Source of the DNA: Sphingobacteriaceae bacterium GW460-11-11-14-LB5
Lineage (GTDB): Bacteria; Bacteroidota; Bacteroidia; Sphingobacteriales; Sphingobacteriaceae
Assembly (NCBI GenBank): GCA_002151545.1
Contig: CP021237.1
Location: 3,472,001-3,536,000, forward strand
Direction of reading: 5' to 3'
Length of the DNA stretch: 64,000 bases
The position numbers were made by a program, and so were the translations under genes. Positions 1 to 9,516 of the stretch are shown here, piece after piece. The stretch's first letter is position 1; each line of letters begins with the position of its first letter. The notes beneath the pieces were generated by a model. It was given only the letters and a program-made list of their open reading frames with translations, was not told the origin of the DNA and ran no database searches.

Positions 1-602
1 ATCACACTACCCGTTGCTTTGATCCCATTTCCAAGGTCATCATTCGTTTTAAAGGCTACAATACTGCTTAATCCTTCAACTAATGAACCACCCTCAGGGA
101 AAAAAGCTATCGATTTCTTCAAATTGGAAACATCGTTTTTTTTAACCGGATTACGTGTAAAATAAGAAGCGTTCTCGATAATGTTATTGCTAATATGGAT
201 CCGTTTCTGGAAAACAAAATCGTCTCCAAAGTTCCGCATCCAATTGGTGTAAGCCCGAATGCCATACCAACCTGATGGAATAGAATCTTTCAGTTTAAAA
301 TCCCCTTTTCCCAATCCACCATCCAACCTGATCATTTTCCGGTCTATAACTTCTGATTTTGGAGAAAGCAACTCCACATATAAATTATTGCTGGTAGCGG
401 TTAAACTACTGCTTTTTCCATTTACCAGGTAGGCGCTAAACCAAACATCTTCGCCAGTACTGTAATAACTACGGTCTACCTGTAGGTATGATTTCTCAAA
501 AAAGAGTTTAACCGATTGTTTATCTGCAGCTTTTTGTTGCGCCGAACCGCAAAGTGTTGCTGCACTTAAAAGGCATAGCAAAATGTATTTTTTGAGCTTC
601 AT
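1..602 (-). CDS. Secreted MG2-domain protein (N-terminal part, runs off left edge)
   Basis: This is the 5' part of a minus-strand gene with its ATG at 600-602; about 200 codons are visible and the 3' end lies outside the window. The translation begins with a clear signal peptide (MKLKKYILLCLLSAATLCGSAQ). A block follows that reads FFEKSYLQVDRSYYSTGEDV and continues with a VWFSAYLV stretch. This is typical of the macroglobulin-like MG2 domain in large Bacteroidota cell-envelope proteins of roughly 800-900 residues. A second recognisable block, FFPEGGSLVEG, lies near residue 177. Such proteins often end in a carboxypeptidase-like regulatory or TonB plug-like region, which cannot be seen here. 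It is divergent from the GH51 operon. Its substrate and role are unknown. Confidence 0.7.
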   Translation of the reverse strand, partial: MKLKKYILLCLLSAATLCGSAQQKAADKQSVKLFFEKSYLQVDRSYYSTGEDVWFSAYLVNGKSSSLTATSNNLYVELLSPKSEVIDRKMIRLDGGLGKGDFKLKDSIPSGWYGIRAYTNWMRNFGDDFVFQKRIHISNNIIENASYFTRNPVKKNDVSNLKKSIAFFPEGGSLVEGLSSIVAFKTNDDLGNGIKATGSV

Positions 603-1068
603 AATTCTTTTGTCAAGCATGTGCACCAGCTATTTTGCACACAAAAGCCCTACAAAAAAACATAGTCAATACCAGAATATTGAAGAAATGAAGGCTCATC
701 ATGTGTTATTGGTTAGTGAATTTTAACCGCCGCGGGGTAGCGGCCATTAAATGATTCATGTCGAATGTAAATAGTATATTTTGAAGGCGCATCCTGTAGT
801 ATCCTGCTTTTTCACGATGACAATATGTTACAAGAAAGATTTTAAAGGTTTCAATAAAATAAATTTTAAACATCAAGTAAAAAGTTACTTTACTAAACCC
901 TTTTACTACCTCTATCCACATTTGAATGATCTGCATTGTTTTTAGCCATGCTAAGATTGTAGAATTTACGGACAAAATTATTAATGATGAAAAAAATAAA
1001 TGTTCTTATGACGTTTATTATTTTAAATATTTTACTTTTACCATTAGATCTTCCAAATATTAAACCGT
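603..1068. other. Divergent intergenic region upstream of the GH51 operon
   Basis: About 465 bp lie between the minus-strand MG2 protein and the plus-strand glycosidase operon. The region is AT-rich and must hold both promoters. A TACTTTTA at 1033-1040 resembles the Bacteroidota -7 element TAnnTTTG (7 of 8) and would place a start site about 20 nt before the GH51 ATG at 1069. No convincing -33 TTTG stands at the right distance. No RNA gene or terminator is visible. Confidence 0.35.
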
Positions 1069-3072
1069 ATGAAATTAAATTACCCCGTAAAAAGTGTGTT
1101 TTCGGCGTGCATAGTGTATGCTGTAATTGGAATTGGACATCTCCCGGAAGTGCAGGCGCAAACGGCAAAAGTGATCAAAGTGAAAACAGACCATTCTATT
1201 GCCAGGGTGCAGCCGAATATGTGGGGTGTTTTTTTTGAGGATATTAACTTTGGTGCTGATGGTGGTATTTATGCCGAACTGATCAAAAACCGTTCATTTG
1301 AGTTTGCAAAACCATTAATGGGCTGGACCATCCAGCGAAAAAGACCACAGGAAGGTGAAATATTGGTGGTAAACCGTAAGGAAGTAAACACCGCCAATCC
1401 AAGATATTTACAGGTAAAAAAACAAACTGACGATTTTGAACTCCTTAACGAGGGTTTTAAAGGCATCGGCGTAAAAAAAGGGCTGCGTTACGATTTTTCA
1501 CTGATGTACCGTCAATCAAAACCAGGTGTTAAACTCGTACTCTTACTAAAAGACGCAAACAATAAAATCATCGGACAAGGGAGTTTAACCCCAGACCAAA
1601 CGGGTAACGACTGGCATAAACAATCGGCAAGTTTTACCGCTACCGAAACCGATCCGAAAGCCAAATTCTCTATTCTGTTTCAGGGAAATGGCAATATCGA
1701 CCTCGATATGATTTCGCTGTTCCCTGGCGATACCTGGAAAAACCGTCCGCAAGGATTAAGGGCCGATATGGTGCAGTTACTGGCCGATATGAAACCCGGT
1801 TTTATCCGTTTTCCGGGAGGATGCATTGTAGAAGGAACTGATCTGGCCAACCGTTACCAATGGAAGAAAACCATCGGTCCGATTGAAAACAGACAACTGA
1901 TTATGAACCGCTGGAATACGGAATTTGCACACCGCCCTGCACCCGATTATTACCAAAGTTTTGGTTTAGGCTTTTTCGAATATTTCCAACTGGCAGAAGA
2001 TATAGGCGCGGATGCACTTCCGATATTAAATTGCGGTATGGCCTGTCAGTTTAATTCAGCTGAAGTGGCGAGCCTTGATGAACTCGATCCGTATGTACAG
2101 GATGCTTTGGACTTGATCGAATTTGCCAATGGTGAGGTGACAACGAAATGGGGAAAAATGCGTGCGGAGATGGGGCATCCCAAACCTTTCAATTTAAAAA
2201 TGATGGGTGTTGGAAATGAAAACTGGGGACCACAATACCTGGAAAGAGTTGCCATTTTCACTAAAGCCATAAAAGCCAAATATCCTGATTTTAAACTGAT
2301 CAACAGCTCGGGGACAGATCCTGAAGGCGAGCGCTTTAACCTACTTAATACAACATTAAGAAGCAACAACGCCGATTTTATTGATGAGCATTATTACCGC
2401 CCCGCCGATTGGTTTTTGAAAAATGCGGGGCGTTATGATAACTATCCCAGAAACAGCTCGAAGATTTTTGTTGGTGAGTATGCCGTTCATGCGGATAAAA
2501 ACCTGACAGGCAGCAGCAAAAATAACTGGCAAAGTGCGCTGGCTTCGGCTTCGTTAATGACAGGTTTAGAGCGCAATGCCGATGTGGTACAAATGGCCTC
2601 ATATGCCCCACTCTTTGCACATATTGATGCCTGGCAGTGGGCACCCGATATGATCTGGGTAGATAATTTAAAATCTTATGGCACCCCGGATTATTATGTG
2701 CAGAAACAGTTTTCAACCAACAAAGGAACAGATGTAGTTTCCATTACACTTGATGAGAAAAACATTATCGGTCAGGATGGGCTTTATGCTTCTGCAGTAA
2801 CCGATCAGGTCAAAAAAGAACTGATTATTAAAATTGCCAACAACTCAGGTCAGGCACAAAACATCGATTTCGACCTGGAAGGAAAAATGAGATTAAAAAG
2901 TAAGGCCACCAATGAGGAAATAGCGAACAGCAACCTGAATCAGCTCAACTCTTTCGAAAATCCTGAAGCGGTGAGTCCGCAAAAAAGCACCATTAATTTA
3001 AAAGGCAAAAAACTGAAAATCGCTTTAAAACCTTATTCTTTTAATGTGATCAAAATCCCATTCAACCCATAG
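1069..3072 (+). CDS. Secreted GH51 alpha-L-arabinofuranosidase (667 aa)
   Basis: This enzyme is predicted to release terminal alpha-L-arabinofuranose from arabinan, arabinoxylan or arabinogalactan outside the cytoplasm. A signal peptide ends near residue 30 (PEVQAQ). The GH51 start motif [16 protein letters not shown] is at residues 51-66. A carbohydrate-binding-like beta region covers roughly 85-220, and the (beta/alpha)8 domain begins near 230 ([10 protein letters not shown]). The acid/base Glu is E384 in GVGNENWG and the nucleophile is E470 in FVGEYAVHA. An arabinofuranosidase C-terminal beta domain closes the protein. It is the first gene of a five-gene operon, with 13 nt to the next start. 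An overlapping out-of-frame start at 984 was rejected. Family assignment is firm; the substrate is inferred from the neighbours. Confidence 0.93.
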   Translation: MKLNYPVKSVFSACIVYAVIGIGHLPEVQAQTAKVIKVKTDHSIARVQPNMWGVFFEDINFGADGGIYAELIKNRSFEFAKPLMGWTIQRKRPQEGEILVVNRKEVNTANPRYLQVKKQTDDFELLNEGFKGIGVKKGLRYDFSLMYRQSKPGVKLVLLLKDANNKIIGQGSLTPDQTGNDWHKQSASFTATETDPKAKFSILFQGNGNIDLDMISLFPGDTWKNRPQGLRADMVQLLADMKPGFIRFPGGCIVEGTDLANRYQWKKTIGPIENRQLIMNRWNTEFAHRPAPDYYQSFGLGFFEYFQLAEDIGADALPILNCGMACQFNSAEVASLDELDPYVQDALDLIEFANGEVTTKWGKMRAEMGHPKPFNLKMMGVGNENWGPQYLERVAIFTKAIKAKYPDFKLINSSGTDPEGERFNLLNTTLRSNNADFIDEHYYRPADWFLKNAGRYDNYPRNSSKIFVGEYAVHADKNLTGSSKNNWQSALASASLMTGLERNADVVQMASYAPLFAHIDAWQWAPDMIWVDNLKSYGTPDYYVQKQFSTNKGTDVVSITLDEKNIIGQDGLYASAVTDQVKKELIIKIANNSGQAQNIDFDLEGKMRLKSKATNEEIANSNLNQLNSFENPEAVSPQKSTINLKGKKLKIALKPYSFNVIKIPFNP

Positions 3073-3085
3073 ATTTAACGAGATC

Positions 3086-4627
3086 ATGATGAAAAAACTA
3101 CTCTTCTCTGCCACGATGCTCTGCTGCTCATTTTTTGCGCAGGCACAAAACGAAACGCAGTTAACCATTAAACCTGCCGGCGATCAGCTCGTGAGCAAAC
3201 ATATTTACGGTCATTTTTCTGAACATTTGGGCCGATGCATTTATGATGGTTTTTGGGTGGATAAAAATTCTACCATTCCGAATAGAGGAAGGATCCGTTT
3301 GGATATTGTAGAGGCCTTAAAGAAGATAAAAGTTCCAAACCTGCGCTGGCCGGGTGGCTGTTTCGCCGACGAATACCACTGGAGAGATGGTATCGGCCCA
3401 CGAAACCAACGTCCGAAAATGGTAAATACCAATTGGGGCGGCGTAACCGAAGACAATAGTTTTGGTACACATGAGTTTTTAGACCTTTGCCAGATGCTCG
3501 ATTGCGAACCTTACATCGCAGGCAATGTAGGCAGCGGAACGGTTGAAGAAATGGCCAAATGGGTAGAATATTTGAATTTTGATGGCGTAAGCCCCATGAC
3601 AGCTATCCGTAGCCAAAATGGAAGAGAAAAACCCTGGAAAGTTTCTTTCTGGGGCGTGGGTAATGAGAGCTGGGGTTGCGGAGGCAATATGACGCCCGCT
3701 TACTATTCTGATTTATACCGCAGGTATGCTACTTATGCACGCAACTATCCGGGTGCTCCCTTAAAAAGGATTGCCAGTGGGGCAAATTCAGGCGATTACA
3801 ACTGGACAGAAACCTGTATGAAAAACATCGGCAACCAGATGTGGGGATTAACCTTACACTATTACACAATCCCAACAGGAAACTGGGGTGTTAAAGGATC
3901 GGCAACCAAATTTGATGAAGCACAATACTTTTCGACCATGAAAAACTGTTTGAAAATGGAGGAACTCGTAACCAAACACTCCGCAATAATGGATAAATAC
4001 GATCCTAAAAAGAAAGTAGCTTTAGTGGTTGACGAATGGGGAATCTGGACAGATGTAGAACCTGGAACAAACCCTGGTTTTTTATATCAGCAGAATAGTT
4101 TACGCGACGCCTTAATTGCAGGAACTACGCTTAACATTTTCAATAACCATTCCGATCGTGTTAAAATGGCTAATCTGGCACAAACAGTTAATGTGCTACA
4201 GGCCTTAATTTTAACCGAAAAGGATAAAATGATCCTGACTCCTACTTACCATGTTTTTGATCTGTACAAAGTACACCAGGATGCGAAATACTTACCAATT
4301 GCCTTTACCAGTCCTGACTACACTGTAGGCGATCAGAAAATTCCGGCTTTAAATGTTTCTGCTTCACAGGACGCTAACGGAGCCATTCATATTTCTTTGG
4401 TGAATTTAGATCCGAACAAGAAAATTGTATTAAGTACGGTTTTAGATGGCTTGAAATGGAGCTCGGTTACCGGACAGATTTTAACCTCGGCTAAACTAAC
4501 TGATGTAAATACCTTTAACGATTCGAACAAAGTGCACAATGCAAAATTTACCGGTGCGAAAAAATCAGGTAACGCATTAAAAGTAGAATTGCCTGCACAA
4601 TCGGTTGTGGTATTAGAATTAAAATAA
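3086..4627 (+). CDS. Secreted GH51 alpha-L-arabinofuranosidase, AbfA-like (513 aa)
   Basis: This is a second GH51 enzyme of the shorter AbfA type, which lacks the N-terminal accessory region of its upstream neighbour. A signal peptide ends near residue 20 (FFAQAQ). The family signatures [18 protein letters not shown] (residues 40-57) and [15 protein letters not shown] (85-99) are present. The acid/base is E194 in [11 protein letters not shown] and the nucleophile is E317 in VVDEWGIW. Both catalytic residues are intact. The 6-nt gap to the GH97 gene supports co-transcription. Two GH51 enzymes of different architecture in one operon suggest different linkages or chain lengths, which is inference. 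Confidence 0.94.
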   Translation: MMKKLLFSATMLCCSFFAQAQNETQLTIKPAGDQLVSKHIYGHFSEHLGRCIYDGFWVDKNSTIPNRGRIRLDIVEALKKIKVPNLRWPGGCFADEYHWRDGIGPRNQRPKMVNTNWGGVTEDNSFGTHEFLDLCQMLDCEPYIAGNVGSGTVEEMAKWVEYLNFDGVSPMTAIRSQNGREKPWKVSFWGVGNESWGCGGNMTPAYYSDLYRRYATYARNYPGAPLKRIASGANSGDYNWTETCMKNIGNQMWGLTLHYYTIPTGNWGVKGSATKFDEAQYFSTMKNCLKMEELVTKHSAIMDKYDPKKKVALVVDEWGIWTDVEPGTNPGFLYQQNSLRDALIAGTTLNIFNNHSDRVKMANLAQTVNVLQALILTEKDKMILTPTYHVFDLYKVHQDAKYLPIAFTSPDYTVGDQKIPALNVSASQDANGAIHISLVNLDPNKKIVLSTVLDGLKWSSVTGQILTSAKLTDVNTFNDSNKVHNAKFTGAKKSGNALKVELPAQSVVVLELK

Positions 4628-4633
4628 CTGAAG

Positions 4634-6571
4634 ATGAAATATAAAATCACAAGTATTGTACTTTTATTGCTATCAGCTACCCAGGCACTAAAGGGACAAA
4701 GCAAATATGAAATTGTAAGTCCGGATAAGATACTTCGTGTTTCTGTTTTCCTGAAAGATAAATCTCTTTTTTACACGATTAACAGAAACTCAATTCCGGT
4801 ATTGTCCAATTCAGCATTGGGTTTAGTCCGTGAAGATGCCGATTTCGTTAAAAATCTTTCCGTTTTATCGGTTTCGAAAAACGAACTGATTAAAGACAGC
4901 TATACTTTAAAAAACGGCAAGAGGTTAAACAATCAATACCTGGCCAACAAAAGAATTCTGCACCTGCAAAATGCATCTTCAAAAAAAATGGACCTTATTT
5001 TTCAGGTTTCCAATGATGGGGTAGCATTCCGTTATTATTTCCCTGATGCCGATACGCAACTCAAAAAAATTACGGAAGAAAAAACAGCTTTTCATTTCTT
5101 CGAAAGTACAAAAGCGTGGATGCAGCCCATGTCGGTTGCTAAAACTGGCTGGGAAAGCACCAATCCATCATACGAAGAATATTACAAAAAAGAGATCAGC
5201 GTGGGTACGCCTGCGCCAACCGAAGCCGGTTGGGTTTACCCGGCGCTTTTCAACTACAAAGATACCTGGCTATTGCTTACCGAAGTGGGTTTAGATGGCA
5301 GTTATTGTGCTACACGCTTGAAGCAAAATTCGCCTGATGGAAATTACCAGGTTGGTTTTCCAGATGCACGCGAAGCTTTTACCAACCAAAACGTAAATCC
5401 GGAGTCTACCTTGCCCTGGTACACACCATGGAGGGTAATTGCTGTTGGCAGCCTTAAAAAAGTAACCGAATCTACCTTAGGTACAGATTTAGCTGCTCCT
5501 GCAAAAGCAGAAATCAATCCCGATTTATTTCCCTTGGGAAAAGCTTCATGGAGCTGGATCATGTTAAAAGACAATTCAATCGTGTACGACATCCAGAAAA
5601 AATATATCGATTTCGCAGCTGATATGAAATGGGAATATTGCCTGATTGATGTGGACTGGGACACCAAAATCGGATATGAAAAAATGCAGCAACTAACCGA
5701 TTATGCCAAATCGAAAAATGTGGGTTTATTACTTTGGTATAACTCTGCCGGCGATTGGAATACCGTAAAATACACGCCAAAAAATAAACTGACTAACCGC
5801 GAAAACCGTTTAAAAGAATTTGCCTTATTGCAAAAAATGGGCATCAAAGGTATCAAAATTGATTTTTTTGGTGGCGATGGCCAATCGATGATCCGCTATT
5901 ACCTCGAACTTTTCGAAGATGCGGCAAAATTTGGCTTAAGCGTAAACTGCCATGGGGCAACTTTACCCAGGGGATGGCAGCGTACTTATCCGAACTTAGT
6001 CACCATGGAGTCGATCAAGGGAATGGAATTCATCACTTTCGATCAGAACAATGCCAACGAAGAACCTTTACACGCCACCACCATTCCGTTCACCAGGAAT
6101 ATCTTCGATCCGATGGATTTTACGCCAATGAACCTGTCTAAAATTCCAAATATTAAACGTAAAACCACCGGCGCATTCGAACTGGCCTTACCCGTAATTT
6201 TTCAATCTGGCGTACAGCACCTGGCCGAATCGCCTGATGGCATGGCAACAGTACCCGCTTATGTTAAATCTTTTCTCCAAAACTTTCCTGCAGCCTGGGA
6301 TGATACCAAACTGATTGACGGTTACCCGGGAAAATTTGTCGTGATGGCGCGTAAATCAGGTTCAAAATGGTACATCGCCGGAATAAACGGAGAAAATGCA
6401 GATAAGCTGATCAACATCGATTTTTCAAAATTCAATGCAAAATCTGCTGAGGTAATTACAGATGAAGATCAGGGATCGAATTTTATAACCGGAGCCATCG
6501 ATCTTAAATCCCCACCTCCTGTTAAAATGAAACCTTATGGTGGATTTGTAATCGTTGTAGAACAAAAATAA
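4634..6571 (+). CDS. Secreted GH97 alpha-glycosidase (645 aa)
   Basis: Family GH97, known from SusB, includes inverting alpha-glucosidases and retaining alpha-galactosidases. A signal peptide ends near residue 21. A beta-super-sandwich N-terminal domain runs to about 290, then a TIM barrel begins at ASWSWIMLKDNS and continues with CLIDVDWD (336-343). D410 in GIKIDFFGGDGQ sits where retaining GH97 members have their nucleophile, and E459 in VTMES is a candidate acid/base. This favours a retaining enzyme such as an alpha-galactosidase over a SusB-type glucosidase. A C-terminal beta domain ends at residue 645. The gene lies inside the arabinose-releasing operon, only 4 nt before the next gene, so it may remove galactosyl or other alpha-linked caps from side chains. 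The exact specificity is uncertain. Confidence 0.88.
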   Translation: MKYKITSIVLLLLSATQALKGQSKYEIVSPDKILRVSVFLKDKSLFYTINRNSIPVLSNSALGLVREDADFVKNLSVLSVSKNELIKDSYTLKNGKRLNNQYLANKRILHLQNASSKKMDLIFQVSNDGVAFRYYFPDADTQLKKITEEKTAFHFFESTKAWMQPMSVAKTGWESTNPSYEEYYKKEISVGTPAPTEAGWVYPALFNYKDTWLLLTEVGLDGSYCATRLKQNSPDGNYQVGFPDAREAFTNQNVNPESTLPWYTPWRVIAVGSLKKVTESTLGTDLAAPAKAEINPDLFPLGKASWSWIMLKDNSIVYDIQKKYIDFAADMKWEYCLIDVDWDTKIGYEKMQQLTDYAKSKNVGLLLWYNSAGDWNTVKYTPKNKLTNRENRLKEFALLQKMGIKGIKIDFFGGDGQSMIRYYLELFEDAAKFGLSVNCHGATLPRGWQRTYPNLVTMESIKGMEFITFDQNNANEEPLHATTIPFTRNIFDPMDFTPMNLSKIPNIKRKTTGAFELALPVIFQSGVQHLAESPDGMATVPAYVKSFLQNFPAAWDDTKLIDGYPGKFVVMARKSGSKWYIAGINGENADKLINIDFSKFNAKSAEVITDEDQGSNFITGAIDLKSPPPVKMKPYGGFVIVVEQK

Positions 6572-6575
6572 AGCA

Positions 6576-7511
6576 ATGAAAAAACTAATATACCTTTCCA
6601 TCTTTTTGCTATCAGCATGTTATCATGTACAGGCACAGTCTAAAAAAGCAGTTTATCTCTTTGCTTATTTTAAAGGTAATGGCGAAGATGGTTTGCACCT
6701 GGCTTATAGTAACGATGCCTACAAATGGACAGCGCTTAAAAATGATCAATCCTTCCTTACGCCTGCTGTAAGTAAAGATAAACTGATGAGAGACCCTTGC
6801 ATTATCCGCGGGGCAGATGGCTTATTTCATATGGTTTGGACGGTGAGCTGGAAAGATAAAGGCATTGGTTATGCCAGTTCGAAAGACCTGATCAACTGGA
6901 GCGAACAGCAGTTTTTACCTGTTATGGTTAAAGAAGATGGCGCAAGAAACACCTGGGCACCAGAAATTACCTACGATAGCCAAACCAAAACCTATATGAT
7001 TTATTGGGCCACAACCATTACAGGTAAGTTTAACGAAACGGCTTCGACTGAAGAAAGCGGTTACAATCACCGTATGTATTACGTTACGACAAAAGATTTC
7101 AAAACCTATTCGGAAACCAAACTGCTTTACGATCCGGGATTTAATGTGATTGATGCTACTATCGTAAAAAATGGAAAACAGTTCGTTATGTTTTTGAAAG
7201 ATGAAACCCGCGAGCCTGCTCAAAAGAATATCAAAATGGCTTTTGCCGATCAGCTAACTGGACCTTACAGCAAAGCCGGAAATCCAACTACCGGAAATTA
7301 CTGGGCAGAAGGTCCAACCACCTTAAAAACCGGTAATAACTGGATGGTGTATTTCGATAAATACCGCGATCATAAATATGGCGCAATTGAGTCTGCAGAT
7401 CTAAAAAACTGGACCGATGTTTCAGACAAAATCTCTTTACCAAAAGGCTTGCGACACGGCACCATCCTTACCATCAAAGAAAAAGAGCTCACCGAATTAT
7501 TAAAACAATAA
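6576..7511 (+). CDS. Secreted GH43-like five-bladed propeller glycosidase (311 aa)
   Basis: This is a small exported beta-propeller glycosidase. The likely catalytic triad of clan GH-F is visible: D73 in MRDPCIIRGADG (base), D193 in NVIDATIV (pKa modulator) and E245 in YWAEGPT (acid). A WAPEI motif at 127-131 is typical of this clan. The N-terminus is ambiguous. LLSAC at 11-15 fits a lipobox, but a signal peptidase I site after HVQAQ is also plausible, so it may be surface-anchored or periplasmic. It is flanked by GH97 and another GH43 with gaps of 4 and 2 nt. GH43 members act on arabinan, arabinoxylan or galactan; the subfamily cannot be called by eye. Confidence 0.82.
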   Translation: MKKLIYLSIFLLSACYHVQAQSKKAVYLFAYFKGNGEDGLHLAYSNDAYKWTALKNDQSFLTPAVSKDKLMRDPCIIRGADGLFHMVWTVSWKDKGIGYASSKDLINWSEQQFLPVMVKEDGARNTWAPEITYDSQTKTYMIYWATTITGKFNETASTEESGYNHRMYYVTTKDFKTYSETKLLYDPGFNVIDATIVKNGKQFVMFLKDETREPAQKNIKMAFADQLTGPYSKAGNPTTGNYWAEGPTTLKTGNNWMVYFDKYRDHKYGAIESADLKNWTDVSDKISLPKGLRHGTILTIKEKELTELLKQ

Positions 7512-7513
7512 AT

Positions 7514-8488
7514 ATGTTAAAGAATTTTAAAATATACGGATCGGTTTTAATGCTTTCGATCGTTCATGTCACCATCAAAGCGCAAGAAAAAGTCATCATA
7601 GCTAAAGGCAATCCGATCATTACCGACAAATACACGGCTGATCCGGCCGCTTATGTTTATGGCGATTCTGTTTATTTGTATACTGGGCATGATGTAGCAC
7701 CAAAACAAAAAAACACCTACGAGATGCACGAATGGCTGTGTTATTCATCAGCCGATATGGTGACCTGGAAAGAACATAAATCGCCGCTTAACGTAAAAGA
7801 CTTTGCCTGGGCAAAAGATGATGCCTGGGCTTCGCAGGTGATTGAAAGGGATGGTAAATTTTATTGGTATGTGGCGATTAGCCATGGTACCATCCATGGA
7901 AAATCAATCGGTGTGGCGGTGTCGGATAATCCGAGAGGCCCATTTAAAGATGCGATTGGAAAGGCATTAATCACCAACGATATGACCACAGATGTTAAAA
8001 TCAGCTGGGATGATATCGATCCTACGGTAATTATTGATGATGATGGTCAGGCTTATTTGTTTTGGGGCAATCAGCAATGTTATTATGCCAGGTTGAAAAA
8101 AAACATGATCGAACTGGATGGGCCAATCCAGAAGGTAAATCTGCCTGAATTTACAGAAGCGCCATGGGTACACAAGCGCAAAGGATGGTATTATTTATCT
8201 TATGCCTCGCAATTCCCGGAGAAGATTGTGTATGCGATGAGTAAAAACATCAATGGTCCATGGGAATACAAAGGCATTTTAAATGAAATTGCCGGAAATT
8301 CTAACACAAATCACCAATCGATTATCGATTTTAAAGGCAAATCATATTTCATTTACCACAATGGCGCGATTAATAATGATGGAGGAAGCTTCAGGCGCTC
8401 GGTTTGCATCGATAACCTGAATTATAATAGTGATGGCACAATGAAACGTGTGGTGATGACGTCCGAAGGGGTTAAGAAAGCTAAGTAA
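7514..8488 (+). CDS. Secreted GH43 arabinofuranosidase/xylosidase-type enzyme (324 aa)
   Basis: The protein is a signal peptide (to about residue 23) followed by one five-bladed propeller. The GH43 triad is D43 in YTADPAAYVYG, D169 in WDDIDPTVIIDDDG and E215 in FTEAPWVHKRKGWYYL. This arrangement is close to GH43 arabinoxylan arabinofuranohydrolases and related exo-enzymes. It is the last gene of the operon. Just after its stop is a perfect hairpin at 8498-8521 and then a large repeat array, so transcription probably ends or the mRNA is stabilised there. A role in trimming arabinose or xylose side chains is inferred from family and context. Confidence 0.87.
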   Translation: MLKNFKIYGSVLMLSIVHVTIKAQEKVIIAKGNPIITDKYTADPAAYVYGDSVYLYTGHDVAPKQKNTYEMHEWLCYSSADMVTWKEHKSPLNVKDFAWAKDDAWASQVIERDGKFYWYVAISHGTIHGKSIGVAVSDNPRGPFKDAIGKALITNDMTTDVKISWDDIDPTVIIDDDGQAYLFWGNQQCYYARLKKNMIELDGPIQKVNLPEFTEAPWVHKRKGWYYLSYASQFPEKIVYAMSKNINGPWEYKGILNEIAGNSNTNHQSIIDFKGKSYFIYHNGAINNDGGSFRRSVCIDNLNYNSDGTMKRVVMTSEGVKKAK

Positions 8489-8497
8489 CTGGTCTCC

Positions 8498-8521
8498 GTG
8501 GTCTGTGTCCCCACAGACCAC
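8498..8521. repeat. Perfect palindrome after the GH operon
   Basis: Arms GTGGTCTGTG and CACAGACCAC with a TCCC loop form a 10-bp perfect hairpin starting 9 nt after the GH43 stop codon. The same 24-bp sequence recurs at 62154-62177 beyond another gene end, and degenerate copies lie within the adjacent tandem array. There is no T-run after it. It is better described as a dispersed palindromic repeat than as a classical terminator, although it may shield the 3' end of the mRNA. Confidence 0.7.
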
Positions 8522-8540
8522 TTAGATAATTTCTTCTACG

Positions 8541-9504
8541 CGTCATGCTGAACTTGTTTCAGCATCTATCCAGTCTAATAAAAAAATTCAGAAGAAAACC
8601 TTTCTCATAGATCCTGAAAAAAGTTCAGGAGGACGATCCTCGTTGAATAACGCTGATGGTCTGTGGGGACACACACCATGGATCAGATTTTAGTTTTCTT
8701 AAAGATTTCTCCGTTTCGCTACGCTTCAGTCGAAATGACGACTCTTGCGCGTCATGCTGAACTTGTTTCAGCATCTATCCAGTCTAATAAAATTCAGAAG
8801 AAAACCTTTACTAGAGATCCTGAAACAAGTTCAGGAGGACGATCCTCGTTGAGTAACGCTGAGGGTCTTAGGTCAATTCCTTCTGCGCGTCATGCTGAAC
8901 TCGTTTCAGCATCTATCCAACCTAATAAAATTCACACAAAACCTTACCATAGATCCTGAAACAAGTTCAGGAGGACGATCGTGTTGAATAAACGCTGATG
9001 GTCTGTGAGGACACAGACCATGGAATAGAGGTCAATTCCTTCTTCGCGTCATGCTGAATTTATTTCAGTATCTATCCAGTCAAATAAAATTCACAAGAAA
9101 ACCTTCAACATAGATCCTGAAACAAGTTCAGGAGGACGATCCTCGTTGAATAACGCTGATGGTCTGTGGGGACACATACCATGCAATAGAGGTCAATTCC
9201 TTGTGCGCGTCATGCTGAACTTGTTTCAGCATCTTTCCAGTCTAATAAAAATTCACACGAAAACCTTTGCCATAGATCCTGAAACAAGTTCAGGAGGACG
9301 ATCCTCGTTGAGTAACGTTGATGGTCTGTGGGGACACAGACCATGGCATGGAGGTCAATTCCTTGCGCGCGTCATGCTGAACTTGTTTCAGCATCTATCC
9401 AGTCCAATAAATCCACAAAAAAACCTTTACCATAGATCCTGAAACAAGTTCAGGAGGACGATCTTCGTTGAATAACGCTGATGGTCTGTGGGGGCACAGA
9501 TCAC
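8541..9504. repeat. Six-unit tandem array of REPIN-type repeats
   Basis: Six units begin at 8541, 8750, 8888, 9047, 9208 and 9370, with spacings of 209, 138, 159, 161 and 162 bp. Each unit has a left palindrome around TGCTGAACTTGTTTCAGCA, a spacer of about 40 bp, then an inverted partner around CCTGAAACAAGTTCAGG. Most units then carry a third module, close to GGTCTGTGGGGACACAGACC. The first two modules are reverse complements of each other, which is REPIN architecture. The longer second spacing contains an extra repeat of another family at about 8707-8742. Open reading frames crossing the array are artefacts of its repetition. Confidence 0.85.
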
Positions 9505-9516
9505 ATAAAAACAAAG

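Noticed and set aside
984..1238. ORF of 84 codons with a signal-like N-terminus overlapping the first GH51 start
   Set aside because: It runs out of frame through the GH51 signal peptide and catalytic-domain start and has no family signal after its first 28 residues.
8663..9442. Two 98-codon plus-strand ORFs
   Set aside because: Both lie wholly within the repeat array and encode repeated peptide segments produced by the repeat itself.
8541..9504. Regular repeats considered as a CRISPR array
   Set aside because: Units are 138-209 bp, the between-repeat sequence is itself repeated, and no cas gene is near. It is a REPIN array.
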